From assembly GCA_016219375.1 (NCBI GenBank), contig JACRNC010000003.1, forward strand, positions 124,001 through 188,000: a stretch of 64,000 nucleotides of DNA, in the 5' to 3' direction. A program made the translations under genes and the position numbers. Positions 40,342 to 50,600 of the stretch are shown here, one piece after another. The notes beneath the pieces were generated by a model that was not told the origin of the DNA, searched no databases, and saw only the letters and a program-made list of their open reading frames with translations. Source of the DNA: Burkholderiales bacterium. Its GTDB lineage: Bacteria > Pseudomonadota > Gammaproteobacteria > Burkholderiales > Burkholderiaceae_C. Position 1 is the first letter of the stretch. Every line of letters starts with the position of its first letter.

Positions 40342-41229
40342 TCAGGCTGTGGTCTGCGGCGGCGGCCCGCCGGCTGGTCGCCAGTAGCCGGTCGCCAGCA
40401 TGGTGCCCACCACGATCACGGCGCCGGCTGCCAGCATGGTCGGCGTCAACCGCTCGCCCAGGAAGACCGCGCCCCACAGGATGCCGAAGGCCGGGATCAG
40501 AAAGGTGACGGCCGTGGCGCGGCTGGAACCCACGCGCTGCAGCAGCCGGAAGTACAGCACATAGGCCAGCGCCGAGCACAGCGCGGCCAGGCCCAGCGCC
40601 GCCGCCCAAGGCAGCGCGCCGGGCAGCTGCGCCGGCCAGGCGACGGCGGCCGGGGCGAGCAGCGCGGCTGCGGCACCGAGCTGCGTGCCGGCGGCGATGC
40701 CCAGTGGCGGCACGTCGGCCAGCCGCTGCTGCGCATAGGCCGACACGCCGGCATAGCAGGCGGTGGCACCCAGGCAGGCGGCCAGCGCCGGTGCCGAGCC
40801 GTCCAGCCGCAGCCGGTCGGCCACCAGCAGCGCCACGCCGGCCAGGCCGATCAGCAGCCCGGCAATGCGCCAGCCGTCCAGCCGCTCGCCCAGGAAGCGC
40901 CAGGCGATCAGCGCGGCAAAGAGCGGCGTGGTGGCATTGAGCACCGACATCAGGCCCGCACCCAGGTGCAGCGCGGCCTGGCTGAAGGCGATGAAGGGCA
41001 GGGCCGAGCTGAACACCCCGGCGACCAGCAGCGGCCCGGCATGGCCGCGCATCGCACGCGCGTGGCCCCCGGCCAGCGCCAGCGGCAGCAGGAGCAGCGC
41101 CGCGCCGGTGACGCGCACGTCGGCCAGCGCGATCGGCCCGAAGGCCGGCACGGCCAGCCGCATGAACAGGAAGGATGCGCCCCAGATCGCGGCCAGGAGC
41201 AGCAATTCGGCAAGGTCGCGCGGCTTCAT
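40342..41229 (-). CDS. EamA/DMT family transporter
   Basis: Ten hydrophobic segments with two EamA repeats (LLLAAIWGASFLFMRLAV..., LIPAFGILWGAVFLGERLTPTMLAAGAVIVVGTML). Confidence 0.93.
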   Translation of the reverse strand: MKPRDLAELLLLAAIWGASFLFMRLAVPAFGPIALADVRVTGAALLLLPLALAGGHARAMRGHAGPLLVAGVFSSALPFIAFSQAALHLGAGLMSVLNATTPLFAALIAWRFLGERLDGWRIAGLLIGLAGVALLVADRLRLDGSAPALAACLGATACYAGVSAYAQQRLADVPPLGIAAGTQLGAAAALLAPAAVAWPAQLPGALPWAAALGLAALCSALAYVLYFRLLQRVGSSRATAVTFLIPAFGILWGAVFLGERLTPTMLAAGAVIVVGTMLATGYWRPAGGPPPQTTA

Positions 41230-42080
41230 GCGGTGTCCGCATCGCCCCAGGGCAGTTCGGCCTGGGCTGTGGCCTGGGCCCTGCTCGCATGCGCGGTGTC
41301 ACCGCCGGCCGGCGGCAGGGCGGACATCGCGTGTGGGCGGGATGCCGCCGATGCGTCCGGCGCCGGCCCCCGGCCGGGGCGCCCGGCTGGCCGGGGCACG
41401 CGCAGGCGGGCCAGCGCGGCTGCCGGCAGCTCCGGCTGGCTCCAGTCGATCAACCCGATGGGCGGCTGGGCGTCACCGCTGCGGCCTTCGCCCATCGGCC
41501 CGGGCAGCACGCCCTCCAGCCGCAGCAGCGCCAGCTTGCGGGGCAGCCCGCCGCCGAAGCCGGTCAGCCGGCCATCGCTGGCGACGATGCGGTGGCAGGG
41601 CACGATGATCGACACCGGATTGCGGCCCACGGCCGCGCCCACCGCGCGCAGCGCGCCCGCATGGCCGGCACGGGCGGCCAGCCTGGCGTAGCTGTCGGTG
41701 CGGCCTTCGGGCACGGCCTGCAGGGCCCGCCACACGGCCTGCTGGAAGGGCGTGCCATGCAGGTCCAGCGGCACCTGGAAGCGTCCAGCCGGCAGCGGGT
41801 CGGCCGGGGTGCGCCGCCAATAGCCGCACAGCTCGTCGGCCGCCTGCTGCAGCCAGCGGTGGGCCGCCAGCGGGGCGACGGCCGGCCCGGGGTCGTCCCG
41901 CTGGCCGATGAACCACAGCCCGGCCAGCCCATGCGCGGTGCAGGCCAGCCGGATGTCGCCCAGCGGCGAGCCGACCACGGCCTGTGCGATGCAGCCGGGC
42001 GGGCCCAGGCGGCGGGCGGCGGGGGCGGCAGCAGGGCGGGCGGTCACGGCGTGGCTGGTCGAAGGCGGGAAGGCAGGCAT
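41226..42080 (-). CDS. ogt: Methylated-DNA--protein-cysteine S-methyltransferase
   Basis: GTPFQQAVWRALQAVPEGRTDSYARLAARAGHAGALRAVGAAVGRNPVSIIVPCHRIVASDGRLTGFGGGL; PCHRI active site. Start approximate. Confidence 0.93.
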   Translation of the reverse strand: MPAFPPSTSHAVTARPAAAPAARRLGPPGCIAQAVVGSPLGDIRLACTAHGLAGLWFIGQRDDPGPAVAPLAAHRWLQQAADELCGYWRRTPADPLPAGRFQVPLDLHGTPFQQAVWRALQAVPEGRTDSYARLAARAGHAGALRAVGAAVGRNPVSIIVPCHRIVASDGRLTGFGGGLPRKLALLRLEGVLPGPMGEGRSGDAQPPIGLIDWSQPELPAAALARLRVPRPAGRPGRGPAPDASAASRPHAMSALPPAGGDTAHASRAQATAQAELPWGDADTA

Positions 42081-42345
42081 GCAGGGCCATGCCCGGTGCG
42101 GCGGGCCGCCAGTGTGCGGCAGGCGGCCCCGCCCGGGCAGCGCGGGCGGCCGGCAACCCCGTCGGCAAGATGTGCCCGTCTGCCGCGACGCAGCCAGGCT
42201 GCCTTGCGGCACGGCGCTTGCAGCCCGGGCCGCTGCGTCGGGATGCGGGGTCGCGTCACGCGGCGTACACGCGGGCCCAGGTGGGCCGTCCCTAGAATCC
42301 CCGGCACTTTTTCACTTCAACGAACCGCAGCGCAAAGGAAGGTCC

Positions 42346-43737
42346 ATGCAAGTCACCGCTTCCATCTTCAAGGCCTACGACATCCGTGGCGTCGTCGGCC
42401 AGACCCTGGACGAGACGGTGGCCGAGCACCTGGGCCGGGCCTTCGGCACCGAGGCCCGCCAGGCCGGCGAGCGCGCGGTGGCCATCGGCCGCGACGGGCG
42501 GCTCTCAGGCCCGGGCCTCGTGGCCGCACTGATCCGCGGCCTGCGCTCCACCGGCATCGACGTGATCGACCTGGGCGCCGTGACGACGCCCATGCTCTAT
42601 TACGTGGCCGCCACGCGCGGCGAGCAGGGCTGCCACAGCGGCATCCAGGTCACCGGCAGCCACAACCCCAAGGACTACAACGGCTTCAAGATGGTGCTGG
42701 CCGGCCGCGCCATCTACGGCGACGAGATCCAGGCCCTGCGCAAGCGCATCGAGGCCGAGGACTATGCGAGCGGCCAGGGCGGCCTCACGCAGATCGACAT
42801 CCTGCCGGAGTACACCCAGCGCATCGTCGGCGACTGCAAGCTCGCGCGGCCGATGAAGATCGTGGTGGACAGCGGCAATGGCATCCCTGGCGCCTCGGCG
42901 CCCGGCATCCTGCGCGCACTCGGCTGCGAGGTGACGGAGCTCTACTCCGAGGTGGACGGCGACTTCCCCAACCACCATCCCGACCCGTCCAAGCCCGAGA
43001 ACCTGCAGGATCTGGTGCGCACCGTGCAGCAGACCGGCGCCGAGCTCGGCCTGGCGTTCGATGGCGACGGCGACCGCCTGGGCGTGGTCACGCGCGGCGG
43101 CAACATCATTTATCCCGACCGGCAGCTGATGCTCTTTGCCCGCGACATCCTCACGCGGCATGCCGGTGCGCAGATCATCTTCGATGTGAAGTGCAGCCAG
43201 CGCCTGGTGTCGGCCATCCGCGAGGCCGGCGGCCAGCCGCTGATGTGGAAGACGGGCCACTCGCTGGTCAAGGCCAAGCTCAAGGAGACCGGCGCGCCCA
43301 TCGCCGGCGAGATGAGCGGCCACATCTTCTTTGCCGAGCGCTGGTACGGCTTCGACGACGCCACCTACACGGCTGCGCGGCTGCTGGAGATCCTCTCGCG
43401 CGAGGCGGACCCCAGCGCCGTGCTCGACGCCCTGCCCACGAGCTTCAGCACGCCCGAGCTCAACGTGCCCTGCGCCGAGGGCGAGCACCACGAGGTGGTG
43501 GCCAAGCTGCGTGAGGTGGCACGCTTCGACGGCGCCGAAGAGGTGATCACCATCGACGGCCTGCGCGCGGAGTTCAAGGACGGCTTCGGCCTGGTGCGCG
43601 CGTCCAACACCACGCCGGTGCTGGTGCTGCGCTTCGAGGGCCACACCCAGGCCGCGCTGGAGCGCATCCAGGCGCAGTTCATGGCGGCCATCCGCCAGGT
43701 CAAGCCGGACGCGCAGGTGGCGGCTGCGGCGCATTGA
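42346..43737 (+). CDS. Phosphomannomutase/phosphoglucomutase
   Basis: SIFKAYDIRGVVGQTLDETVAEHLGRAFG, QVTGSHNPKDYNGFKM (phosphoserine loop), LAFDGDGDRLGVV (Mg-binding). Confidence 0.96.
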   Translation: MQVTASIFKAYDIRGVVGQTLDETVAEHLGRAFGTEARQAGERAVAIGRDGRLSGPGLVAALIRGLRSTGIDVIDLGAVTTPMLYYVAATRGEQGCHSGIQVTGSHNPKDYNGFKMVLAGRAIYGDEIQALRKRIEAEDYASGQGGLTQIDILPEYTQRIVGDCKLARPMKIVVDSGNGIPGASAPGILRALGCEVTELYSEVDGDFPNHHPDPSKPENLQDLVRTVQQTGAELGLAFDGDGDRLGVVTRGGNIIYPDRQLMLFARDILTRHAGAQIIFDVKCSQRLVSAIREAGGQPLMWKTGHSLVKAKLKETGAPIAGEMSGHIFFAERWYGFDDATYTAARLLEILSREADPSAVLDALPTSFSTPELNVPCAEGEHHEVVAKLREVARFDGAEEVITIDGLRAEFKDGFGLVRASNTTPVLVLRFEGHTQAALERIQAQFMAAIRQVKPDAQVAAAAH

Positions 43738-43841
43738 CGCATTGATCGATGCGGTCGTGCCCTGATCCAGGGTTGATCGGGGCACTGCCGCCCGGTGCAT
43801 CCGCCGCCCGGCCCGGGCAGTGCTCGGCTACGCTCGCGGGC

Positions 43842-45221
43842 ATGGCCGAGCCGCCTTCACCTTCTTCCACTCCAAGCCGCGCCGCTGGCCACCCCACCAC
43901 CGAAGCCCTGGCCCGCGCCGCCTACAGCGGCCTGCTGCGCCTGGGCGCGCCGGCCTACCTGCTCAAGCTGTGGACGCGCGGCCGCGATGAGCCGCTCTAC
44001 CGCGCGCACTGGGCCGAGCGCTTCGGCTTCCTCTCGCGCGGCGTGCAGCCGCAGCCGGGCGCGGTGTGGATCCATGCCGTCTCGCTGGGCGAGACGCGTG
44101 CCGCCGCGCCGCTGGTGGCCGAGCTGCGCCGCCAGCAGCCGGGCATTCGCCTGCTGATCACCCACGGCACGGCCACCGGCCGCGAGGCCGGCCGCGCCCT
44201 GCTGCGCCCGGGTGACGCGCAGGCCTGGCTGCCCTACGACACCCCGGGCGGCGTGCGCCGCTTCCTGCGCCGCTGGCAGCCGCGCATCGGCGTGCTGATG
44301 GAGACCGAGGTCTGGCCCAACCTGCAGCATGCGGCCCAGCAGGCCGGCCTGCCGATGGTGCTGGCCAATGCCCGGCTGAGCGACAAGAGCCTGCGCCAGG
44401 GCCAGCGGCTGGCCGCGCTGATGCAGCCTGCGGCCCGCAGCATGGCGCTGGCGCTGGCGCAGTCCGACGCCGACGCCCAGCGCCTGCGGCTGGCCGGCGT
44501 GCCCCGGGTGGAGGTCTGCGGCAACCTCAAGTTCGACATGACGCCCGATGCCGGCCTGCTGGCGCGCGGCCGTCGCTGGCGTGCCGCGGCCGGCCGGCCC
44601 GTCGTGCTGCTGGCCAGCTCGCGCGAGGGCGAGGAGGCGCTCTTCATCGACGCCTGGTCCGCCCGCCTGGCCGCGCGCGGCGAGCCCGCGCAGCGCCCGC
44701 TGCTGTGGATCGTGCCGCGGCATCCGCAGCGCTTCGACGAGGTGGCCGCGCTGGCGGCCGAGCGCGGCGTGCGGCTGAGCCGGCGCAGCGCCTGGGCCGA
44801 CGACGCCCCCCCGCCCGATGCCGCCGCGGCCGACATCTGGATCGGCGACTCGGTGGGCGAGATGCCGGCCTACTACGCCGCGGCCGACGTGGCCCTGCTG
44901 GGCGGAAGCTACGCGCCGCTGGGCGGGCAGAACCTGATCGAGGCGGCGGCCTGCGGCTGCCCGCTGGTGCTCGGGCCCAGCACCTTCAACTTCGCCGAGG
45001 CGGCCCAGCAGTCGCTGGCCGCAGGTGCCGCGGTGCGCGTGGCCGATGCGGCTGCCGGCGTGGAGCGCGTGCTGGCCCTCCTGGCCGATGCCGACCAGCG
45101 CCGGGCGATGGCCCAAGCCGGCCTGTCCTTCAGCCAGGCCCACCGCGGCGCAGCGCAGTGCATGGCCGAGCGCATCCTGGCGATCGCCGGGCAGGCGGCC
45201 CCGGGCGCGCCGCCCGTCTGA
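43842..45221 (+). CDS. waaA: 3-deoxy-D-manno-octulosonic acid transferase
   Basis: VWIHAVSLGETRAAAPLVAELRRQQPGIRLLITHGTATGREAG...PRIGVLMETEVWPNL...DSVGEMPAYYAAADVALLGGSYAPLGGQNLIEAAACGCPLVLGPSTFNF. Confidence 0.95.
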   Translation: MAEPPSPSSTPSRAAGHPTTEALARAAYSGLLRLGAPAYLLKLWTRGRDEPLYRAHWAERFGFLSRGVQPQPGAVWIHAVSLGETRAAAPLVAELRRQQPGIRLLITHGTATGREAGRALLRPGDAQAWLPYDTPGGVRRFLRRWQPRIGVLMETEVWPNLQHAAQQAGLPMVLANARLSDKSLRQGQRLAALMQPAARSMALALAQSDADAQRLRLAGVPRVEVCGNLKFDMTPDAGLLARGRRWRAAAGRPVVLLASSREGEEALFIDAWSARLAARGEPAQRPLLWIVPRHPQRFDEVAALAAERGVRLSRRSAWADDAPPPDAAAADIWIGDSVGEMPAYYAAADVALLGGSYAPLGGQNLIEAAACGCPLVLGPSTFNFAEAAQQSLAAGAAVRVADAAAGVERVLALLADADQRRAMAQAGLSFSQAHRGAAQCMAERILAIAGQAAPGAPPV

Positions 45222-45240
45222 AACGAGGCTGAAGCGGGCG

Positions 45241-45290
45241 GCAGGGGGCGGTAGGGGGCGGTAGGGGGCGGTAGGGGGCGGTAGGGGGCG
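45241..45290. repeat. Tandem 10-mer (GtAGGGGGCG)x5
   Basis: gcagggggcg gtagggggcg gtagggggcg gtagggggcg gtagggggcg, between convergent waaA and tolC-like genes. Confidence 0.95.
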
Positions 45291-45326
45291 GCAGACGGCG
45301 GCTTCAGCCCGCCGTGCTGCGCCTTC

Positions 45327-46685
45327 TCACTTGGCTAGCAGCTGGTTGACGGCCGCCAGGTCCTCGGGCCGCAGCGTGCCCACGGTCTGGCGCAGGCGCA
45401 GGCTGTTGACCAGCACGTCGTAGCGGGCGCGGGAGAGGTCGCGCTGGGTGCTGTAGAGCTGGGTCTGGGCGTTGAGCACGTCCAGGTTGACGCGCACGCC
45501 GACGCGGTAGCCCAGCTGCGTGGCCTCGACTTGCAGCCGGGTGGAGGCCTCGGCCGCCTCGTAGGCCTGGGCTGCGGCCAGGCCGGACTGCACGCCCAGG
45601 AAGGCCTGGCGCGTGGCCAGCTCGGTGCTGCGGCGGGCGGCGTCCAGATTGCGCTCGGCGCGCTCGGCCAGGGCCAGTGTCTCGCGCACGCGGTTCTGCA
45701 CGGCAAAGCCGGCAAAGATCGGCACGTTGGCCTGCACGGCGATGCTGGCCGCATCCACCTTGCCCTGCACCTGGCCCAGGCCCAGCGAGCCGGCGCTGTT
45801 GTCGGTGCGGCTGAGCGTGCCCACCAGGTCCACCGTGGGCAGGTGGCCGGCGCGAGCCTTGTCGGTCTCGTAGCGGGCCACCTCCAGCGCCACCCGGGCG
45901 CGGCGCACATTGGGCGAGTCCTGGCCCTGGGTCACCCAGTCGTCCAGCCTGCCCGGCGTGAGCTGCGGCAGCGTCACGGGCGACATCAGCGGGCGCGGCT
46001 CGACGCCGGGGCGGCCGACGAGCTGGTCCAGCGCGGCGCGCCGGGTCTGCAGATCGTTGGTGGCGGAGATCTCCTGCGCGGTGGCCAGGTCGAAGCGGGC
46101 CTGGGCCTCGCGCGTGTCGGTGATGGTGGCGTTGCCGACCTCGAAGTTGCGCTTGGCCGAGGCCAGCTGCTCGGAGATGGCCTTCTTGTTGGCCTGGGCC
46201 GCAGCCAGCGCGTCCTGTGCGGCCAGCACGTCGAAGTAGGCCTGGGCGGTGCGCACCATCAGGTCCTGCTCGGCGATCTGCAGGTCGGCCTGGGCGGCGA
46301 TCAGCGACTGCTCGGCCTGGTTGATGGAGGCGGTGTTGCCGGCATTGAACAGCGGCTGCTTGGCCTGCAGCGCGACCTGCTTCTGGGTGTTGGACTGCGT
46401 GTTGTTCAGCGCCTCGATGTCGTAGCGCTGGCGCGTCACATTGCCCTGCAGGCCCACCGTGGGCAGGCGCAGCGCGTCGGACTGGCGCGCTTGGTATTCC
46501 ACCGAGCGGGCCTGGGCCACCGCGGCCAAGTAGGTGGCGTCGTAGCTGCGCGCCGTCTCGTAGACCTCCATCAGGCTCTGCGCCCAGGCGCTGGCGGCGG
46601 GGGCCAGCAGCAGCGCCAGGGCCAGGGTGGTCGGCCGCCACTTGCGCAGGGTTGCGCGGCGGGACTCGGCGGGCATGCGGATCAT
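45327..46685 (-). CDS. tolC: TolC family outer membrane protein
   Basis: SLMEVYETARSYDATYLAAVAQARSVEYQARQSDALRLPTVGLQGNVTRQRYD...VGTLRPEDLAAVNQLLAK. Confidence 0.94.
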   Translation of the reverse strand: MIRMPAESRRATLRKWRPTTLALALLLAPAASAWAQSLMEVYETARSYDATYLAAVAQARSVEYQARQSDALRLPTVGLQGNVTRQRYDIEALNNTQSNTQKQVALQAKQPLFNAGNTASINQAEQSLIAAQADLQIAEQDLMVRTAQAYFDVLAAQDALAAAQANKKAISEQLASAKRNFEVGNATITDTREAQARFDLATAQEISATNDLQTRRAALDQLVGRPGVEPRPLMSPVTLPQLTPGRLDDWVTQGQDSPNVRRARVALEVARYETDKARAGHLPTVDLVGTLSRTDNSAGSLGLGQVQGKVDAASIAVQANVPIFAGFAVQNRVRETLALAERAERNLDAARRSTELATRQAFLGVQSGLAAAQAYEAAEASTRLQVEATQLGYRVGVRVNLDVLNAQTQLYSTQRDLSRARYDVLVNSLRLRQTVGTLRPEDLAAVNQLLAK

Positions 46686-46787
46686 GGACGGTCCTTGTCG
46701 TCGGTCTCGGGACAGCCGGGTACCGGCCGGGTGTGTGTCCGGCAGCGGCCCGGGGGCGGGAGGAAGCCGGCGACGCCGCCGGCACGG

Positions 46788-46822
46788 GCTCAGCTCAGCT
46801 CAGCTCAGCTCAGCTCAGCTCA
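46788..46822. repeat. Pentanucleotide tandem repeat (GCTCA)x7
   Basis: Read directly: gctcagctcagctcagctcagctcagctcagctca. Overlaps the pcm stop codon (tca 46820-46822) and lies about 100 bp upstream of tolC. Confidence 0.97.
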
Positions 46823-47470
46823 GAAGTGGAAGCGCGGCGCCTCAGCAAAGCCGACCAGGCGCGGGGCGATGGTGTCGAACAGCGGCTGCGTGGCGAGGCG
46901 GCCGCCGTCCTGCGTGATGCGCACGGCGGTCATCACCGGCTCGTTGCCGACGATGGCCACCAGCCGGCCGCCCGGCTTGAGCTGGGCCAGCAGCTCCTGC
47001 GGCACCTGGGCCACCGAGCCGGACAGCAGGATGGCGTCGTAGGGGCCCTGGGCCGCATGGCCCTGTGAGCCGTCGGCCTGCACCACCTCGACGTTGGCGA
47101 TGCCGGCGCGGCGGATGTTGTCGCGGGCGAACTGGGCGAGCTCCGGGCGGATCTCCAGCGTGATCACGCGCTGCGCCTTGTGCGCCAGCAGCGCGGCCAT
47201 GTAGCCGCTGCCGGTGCCCACCTCCAGCACGGTCTCGTGCTTGTGCACGTCCAGATCCTGCACCAGGCGGGCCTCCAGCTTGGGCGAGAACATGCTCTGG
47301 CCGCCGGGCAGCGGGATCTCCAGGTCCATGAAGGCCATCGAGCGGTAGGCGGGCGGCACGAAGTCCTCGCGCTTGACGACGGCCAGCAGCTCCAGGAGGG
47401 TGGTGTCCAGCACATTCCAGGTACGGATCTGCTGCTCGATCATGTTGAAGCGGGCTTGTTCGATGTTCAT
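46820..47470 (-). CDS. pcm: Protein-L-isoaspartate O-methyltransferase
   Basis: MNIEQARFNMIEQQIRTWNVLD...TVLEVGTGSGYMAALLAHKAQRVITLEI...YDAILLSGSVAQVPQELLAQLKPGGRLVAIVG. Confidence 0.9.
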   Translation of the reverse strand: MNIEQARFNMIEQQIRTWNVLDTTLLELLAVVKREDFVPPAYRSMAFMDLEIPLPGGQSMFSPKLEARLVQDLDVHKHETVLEVGTGSGYMAALLAHKAQRVITLEIRPELAQFARDNIRRAGIANVEVVQADGSQGHAAQGPYDAILLSGSVAQVPQELLAQLKPGGRLVAIVGNEPVMTAVRITQDGGRLATQPLFDTIAPRLVGFAEAPRFHF

Positions 47471-47613
47471 GGCGTCGTCAGGCGTAAGGGCCGGGCCGGC
47501 GCAGGCCCGGTCGGCGGTGCAGGGCTGCGCCGGCGGCCGGCGCAAACCCCGGGATTTTAGGGAGGGGTGGCCGGGCCGCCGGCCCGTGTTTCACCCCCGC
47601 CGTGTTGAGTGGG

Positions 47614-50600
47614 TCAGGGCGCATCCAGGGGGGCGGCCGGGGCAAGGTGGGCGCCGTGGCCTGCCCGGCGCTTGAGCCAGCCGGAGAGGTCATCCAGCCA
47701 GCAATAGACCACCGGCACCACCACCAGCGTCAGCAGCGAGGACGCGATCACGCCGCCCACCACCGCCTGGCCCAGCGGCGCACGCTGCTCCGCGCCTTCG
47801 GACAGCGCAAAGGCCAGCGGCACCATGCCGAAGACCATCGCCAGCGTGGTCATCAGGATGGGCCGCAGCCGCACGCGCGCGGCCAGCAGCAGCGCGGCCT
47901 CGCGGCCCATGGGCTCGCGGTGGGCGGGGTCGTCGGCCTGCTCGCCCAGGCCCTGGCGCGCGCGGTTGGCGAAGTCCACCAGCAGGATGGCGTTCTTGGT
48001 CACCAGGCCCATGAGCATGATCACGCCGATGATGGAGAACATGTTCAGCGACGAGCGGAACAGCAGCAGTGTCAGCACCACGCCGATCAGCGTCAGCGGC
48101 AGCGAGGTCATCAGCGCCAGCGGCTGGGTGAAGCTGCGGAACTGCGAGGCCAGGATCATGTAGATGAAGATCACCGCCATGGCCAGGGCCTGCAGCGCAT
48201 AGCCAAAGGCGTCCTGCATGTCCTGGGTGGAGCCGCCGAAGCGGATGCCGTAGCCGCTGGGCAGCGGGGTGTCCGCCAGCACGCTGCGGATGTCGGCCGA
48301 CACCTCGCCCAGCGAGCGGCCGCTGAAGTTGGCGGTGATCTCCACCTCGCGGTTGAGCGCGCGGCGGTTGATCTGGCTGGGGCCCAGGTCGTCAACCACA
48401 TCGGCCACCTCGCCCAGACGCACGATGCGCGGCGTGCCGTCGGGCCGAGTGCCCACGGCCAGGCTCAGGCGGGCCAGGTCCTCCGCACTGCGGCGGGCCT
48501 GTGGGGTGAGCTGCACCACGATGTCGTAGGTCTGGTCGTCCTCGGCGCGCCACACGCCGGCCACCTCGCCGGCCACCAGCGGGCGCAGGGCATCGGCGAT
48601 GGCACCCACGCCCAGGCCCAGGTCGGACGCCGCATCGCGCCGCACGCGGATGGACACGGTGGGCCGCGCGGGCTTCTGGCTGGTGTCCAGGTCCACCAGG
48701 CCGGGGATGGCCTTGAAGCGCTCGATCAGCCTCTGGCTGATGCGCTGCAGCTCGCGCAGGTCGCCGCCCTGCACCGACACCGAGATAGGCTTCAGGCCCC
48801 CCACCGGGTCGAGCAGGCCGACGTGCGTCACCGTGATGCCGGGCAGGCGGGCCAGCTGCTCACGCAGCGGCACCGACAGCTCGTCGACGCTGCGGCTGCG
48901 CGTGTGCCGGTCGGTCAGCCGCACATAGATGCTGACGAAGTTGCGCCCCAGGGCCTGGCCGGTGTTGATGGTGGCCACGGTGTAGCGCACCTCGGGCATG
49001 CGGCGCAGCAGGGCCTCGACCTGGCGGGTGCGGGCCTCGGTCACCTCGATGGACGAGCCCATCGGGGTGTAGAAGTTGACGAAGGTCTCGGAGTAGTCCG
49101 CCTTGGGCACGAACTCGGTGCCCAGGCGCGGGATGAGCACGAAGCTGGCAATGAGGCTGGCCAGCGCGATCAGCACCGTGGCCAGGCGGTGGCGCAGCGA
49201 CCAGCCCAGCAGCCGCTCGTAGCCGCGGCCCAGGCCGTGCGACCAGCGGTCCACCGCGCCGGTGAGGCGGCCCAGCGTCCGGTCGTACAGCGATCGCCCG
49301 CCGTGCGCGCCCGGCGCCACCGCCGGGTCATGCCAGACGCTGGACATCATCGGGTCCAGCGTGAAGCTCACGAACATCGAGATCAGCACCGCCGCGACGA
49401 TGGTGATGCCGAACTCGTGAAAGAACTTGCCGATGATCCCGCCCATGAAGCCGATGGGCAGGAAGACGGCCACGATGGACAGCGTGGTGGCCAGCACCGC
49501 CAGGCCGATCTCGTTGGTGCCGTCCAGCGCGGCGCGCAGCGGGCCCTTGCCCATCTGCAGGTGGCGCACGATGTTCTCGCGCACGACGATGGCGTCATCG
49601 ATCAGCAGGCCCACGCACAGGCTCAGCGCCATCAGCGTGACCATGTTGATGCTGAAGCCGAACACCTGCATGAAGAAGAAGGTGCCGATCAGCGCAATGG
49701 GCAGCGTCAGCCCGGTGATGACGGTGGAGCGCCAGGAGTTGAGGAACAGGAAGACGATCAGCACGGTCAGCACCGCGCCTTCGATCAGCGTCTGGCGCAC
49801 GTTCTGCACCGCCACCAGGATGGGCCGCGAGCTGTCGCGCACCACCTCCAGCGCCATGCCGGGCGGCAGCTCCGGCTTGAGCTTGTCGATGGCGCGCTGC
49901 AGGTTGCGCACCACGTCCACCGTGTTCTCGCCCTGGGCCTTGAGCACGTCCAGCGCGATCGTGCGCTGGCCGTTGTAGAGCGCCAGGCTCTCCACCTCCT
50001 GCGGGCCGTCGACCACGTCGGCCACCTGGGACAGGCGCACCACGGCATTGCCGCGGCGCGCGACGATCAGCTCGCCGAACTGCTCGGGCCGGCGCAGCCG
50101 GGCATCGATGCGGGCCAGGCGCTCGCTGCTCTCGGTGCGCAGCGCACCAGCCGGGCGCTCCTGGTTCTCGGCCTGCACGGCAGCCATCACCTGGGCCACG
50201 CTCACGCCCTGGGCCTCCAGGTCCTGCGGGCGCACGCGCACCTGCACCTGGCGCTTGAGGCCGCCGGCCAGCGTCACCGAGCCCACGCCACCGGCGTTCT
50301 CCAGCCGCTTCTTGACCACCTGGTCGGCATAGGTGGTCAGCTCCATCTGGCCGCGCGAGCCGTCGGGGGACAGCAGGGCCAGCGTGAAGATGGGCCGCGC
50401 CGCAGGGTCGAAGCGCAGGATGCGCGGCTCCTTGACCTCGTCGCGCAGCAGCGGGCGCACCGCGGCCACCTTCTCGCGCACGTCATCGGCCGCGCGGCGG
50501 CCATCGACCTCCAGGTTGAATTCGATGATGACGACCGCGCTGCCTTCATAGGAGCGCGAGGTCAGTTGCTTGATGCCGGCAATGGTGTTGACCGCCTCCT

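Noticed and set aside
45241-45290. CRISPR-like direct repeats
   Set aside because: 10-bp contiguous tandem units without spacers and no cas genes; a simple minisatellite.
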